This document shows, piece after piece, positions 5,954-6,435 of a stretch of 6,435 nt of DNA. Made by a program: the position numbers and the translations under genes. Under the pieces are notes generated by a model that searched no databases, was not told the DNA's origin, and saw nothing but the letters and a program-made list of their open reading frames with translations. Numbering within the stretch: position 1 is the first letter of the stretch; every line of letters starts with the position of its first letter. The DNA comes from Deltaproteobacteria bacterium (GTDB taxonomy: Bacteria; Desulfobacterota_B; Binatia; Bin18), in the NCBI GenBank assembly GCA_012271025.1, contig JAAXHF010000005.1:1-6435 (forward strand). The letters are read 5' to 3'.

Positions 5954-6435
5954 TCAGGGCTTGGTCCGGGGCGTGTTCAGCGTCCGCACCGGCTGCCCGT
6001 CCAGGAAGGCCCGGATATTCTCGACCGTCTGGTCAAAGAAGATGTGGTAGGTTTCGGCGGTTACGTAGCCGATGTGGGGGGTGAGCACCGTGTTGTCCAG
6101 CTGTCGCAGCGGATGATCCAGGGGCAGGGGCTCCTGGTCAAACACATCCAGCCCGGCTCCGGCAATCGTCCCGTTTTGTAGCGCCTGCACCAGCGCCGGC
6201 TCATCCACAATCGGACCGCGTGAGGTATTGATGAGGTAGGCGGTCGGTTTCATCAGGCCCAGCTCGCGGGCGCCGATCAAGCCTCGCGAGCGCGGACTCA
6301 ACACCAGGTGGATGGACAGCACGTCCGACTGCGCCAGGAGATCGTCTTTGCTGACCAGGGTTGCGCCGCACTCGGCCGCCCGCTCGGCCGTCAGGTTCTG
6401 GCTCCAGGCGATGAGCCGCATCTGAAACGCCGCAC
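5954..6435 (-). CDS. D-2-hydroxyacid dehydrogenase, NAD(P)-dependent (5'-partial)
   Basis: This is the C-terminal half of a D-isomer-specific 2-hydroxyacid dehydrogenase, the family of phosphoglycerate, lactate and glyoxylate/hydroxypyruvate dehydrogenases, which interconvert 2-oxoacids and D-2-hydroxyacids with NAD(P)H. The frame is open to the right edge, and the residues before the first ATG (AAFQ) continue the family pattern AFxMRLIAWSQNLT, so the ATG at 6421 is internal. The glycine-rich GxGxxG motif and the substrate-domain N-terminus lie off the window. All three catalytic residues are visible: Arg in NTSRGPIVDE (bases 6218-6220), Glu in LDVFDQEPLP (6131-6133) and His in LTPHIGYVT (6074-6076). 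The protein ends soon after the family's VENIRAFLDGQPV block with no ACT domain, so it is not a long-form SerA. It converges with the DUF262 gene across an 80-base gap. Its exact substrate cannot be assigned. The AWSQNLT variant is typical of generically named D-2-hydroxyacid dehydrogenase family proteins. Confidence 0.93.
   Translation of the reverse strand, partial: AAFQMRLIAWSQNLTAERAAECGATLVSKDDLLAQSDVLSIHLVLSPRSRGLIGARELGLMKPTAYLINTSRGPIVDEPALVQALQNGTIAGAGLDVFDQEPLPLDHPLRQLDNTVLTPHIGYVTAETYHIFFDQTVENIRAFLDGQPVRTLNTPRTKP

Overview
The window is GC-rich, densely coding DNA from a bacterium. It holds five intact or partial genes on the plus strand and one partial gene on the minus strand. 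A proteobacterial-type ClpA, frequent GTG starts, strong GGAG-type ribosome binding sites and a luciferase-like oxidoreductase of the F420-associated type suggest a high-GC environmental lineage, such as a deltaproteobacterium-like or Tectomicrobia-like organism. This taxonomic guess is weak. No rRNA, tRNA, CRISPR array, transposase or integrase is visible.

Bases 1-3903 carry a co-directional run with short gaps (55, 29 and 15 bases). In order they are clpA (its N-terminal domain lies off the left edge), a YqgE/AlgH-family protein with a signal-peptide-like N-terminus, a HisI-like phosphoribosyl-AMP cyclohydrolase with an unusual metal site, and an LLM-class flavin/F420-dependent oxidoreductase. 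The spacing suggests co-transcription, but the four products have no obvious shared pathway. The HisI homologue has no other his gene beside it in the window.

Bases 3904-4121 are a non-coding gap where base composition falls. After it comes a single large gene (4122-5873) encoding a complete DUF262-DUF1524 protein, the architecture of GmrSD-type modification-dependent (type IV) restriction enzymes and of SspE. Its lower GC content, its isolation from metabolic neighbours and the short repeats around it suggest it was acquired as a one-gene defence cargo. Its 3' end and the following 30 bases hold three successive dyad-symmetric elements: an imperfect REP-like hairpin, a 16-bp perfect palindrome, and an 8-bp stem-loop just after the stop codon.

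Bases 5954-6435 (minus strand) are the C-terminal part of a D-2-hydroxyacid dehydrogenase that converges on the DUF262 gene.

Most of the window is ordinary. The best leads are the altered Mg2+ ligand triad in the HisI homologue, the predicted export of a YqgE-family protein whose signal peptide contains a 15-bp tandem repeat, and the solitary DUF262-DUF1524 defence gene with its nested repeats and edge repeats. I did not see a clear previously undescribed multi-gene system.
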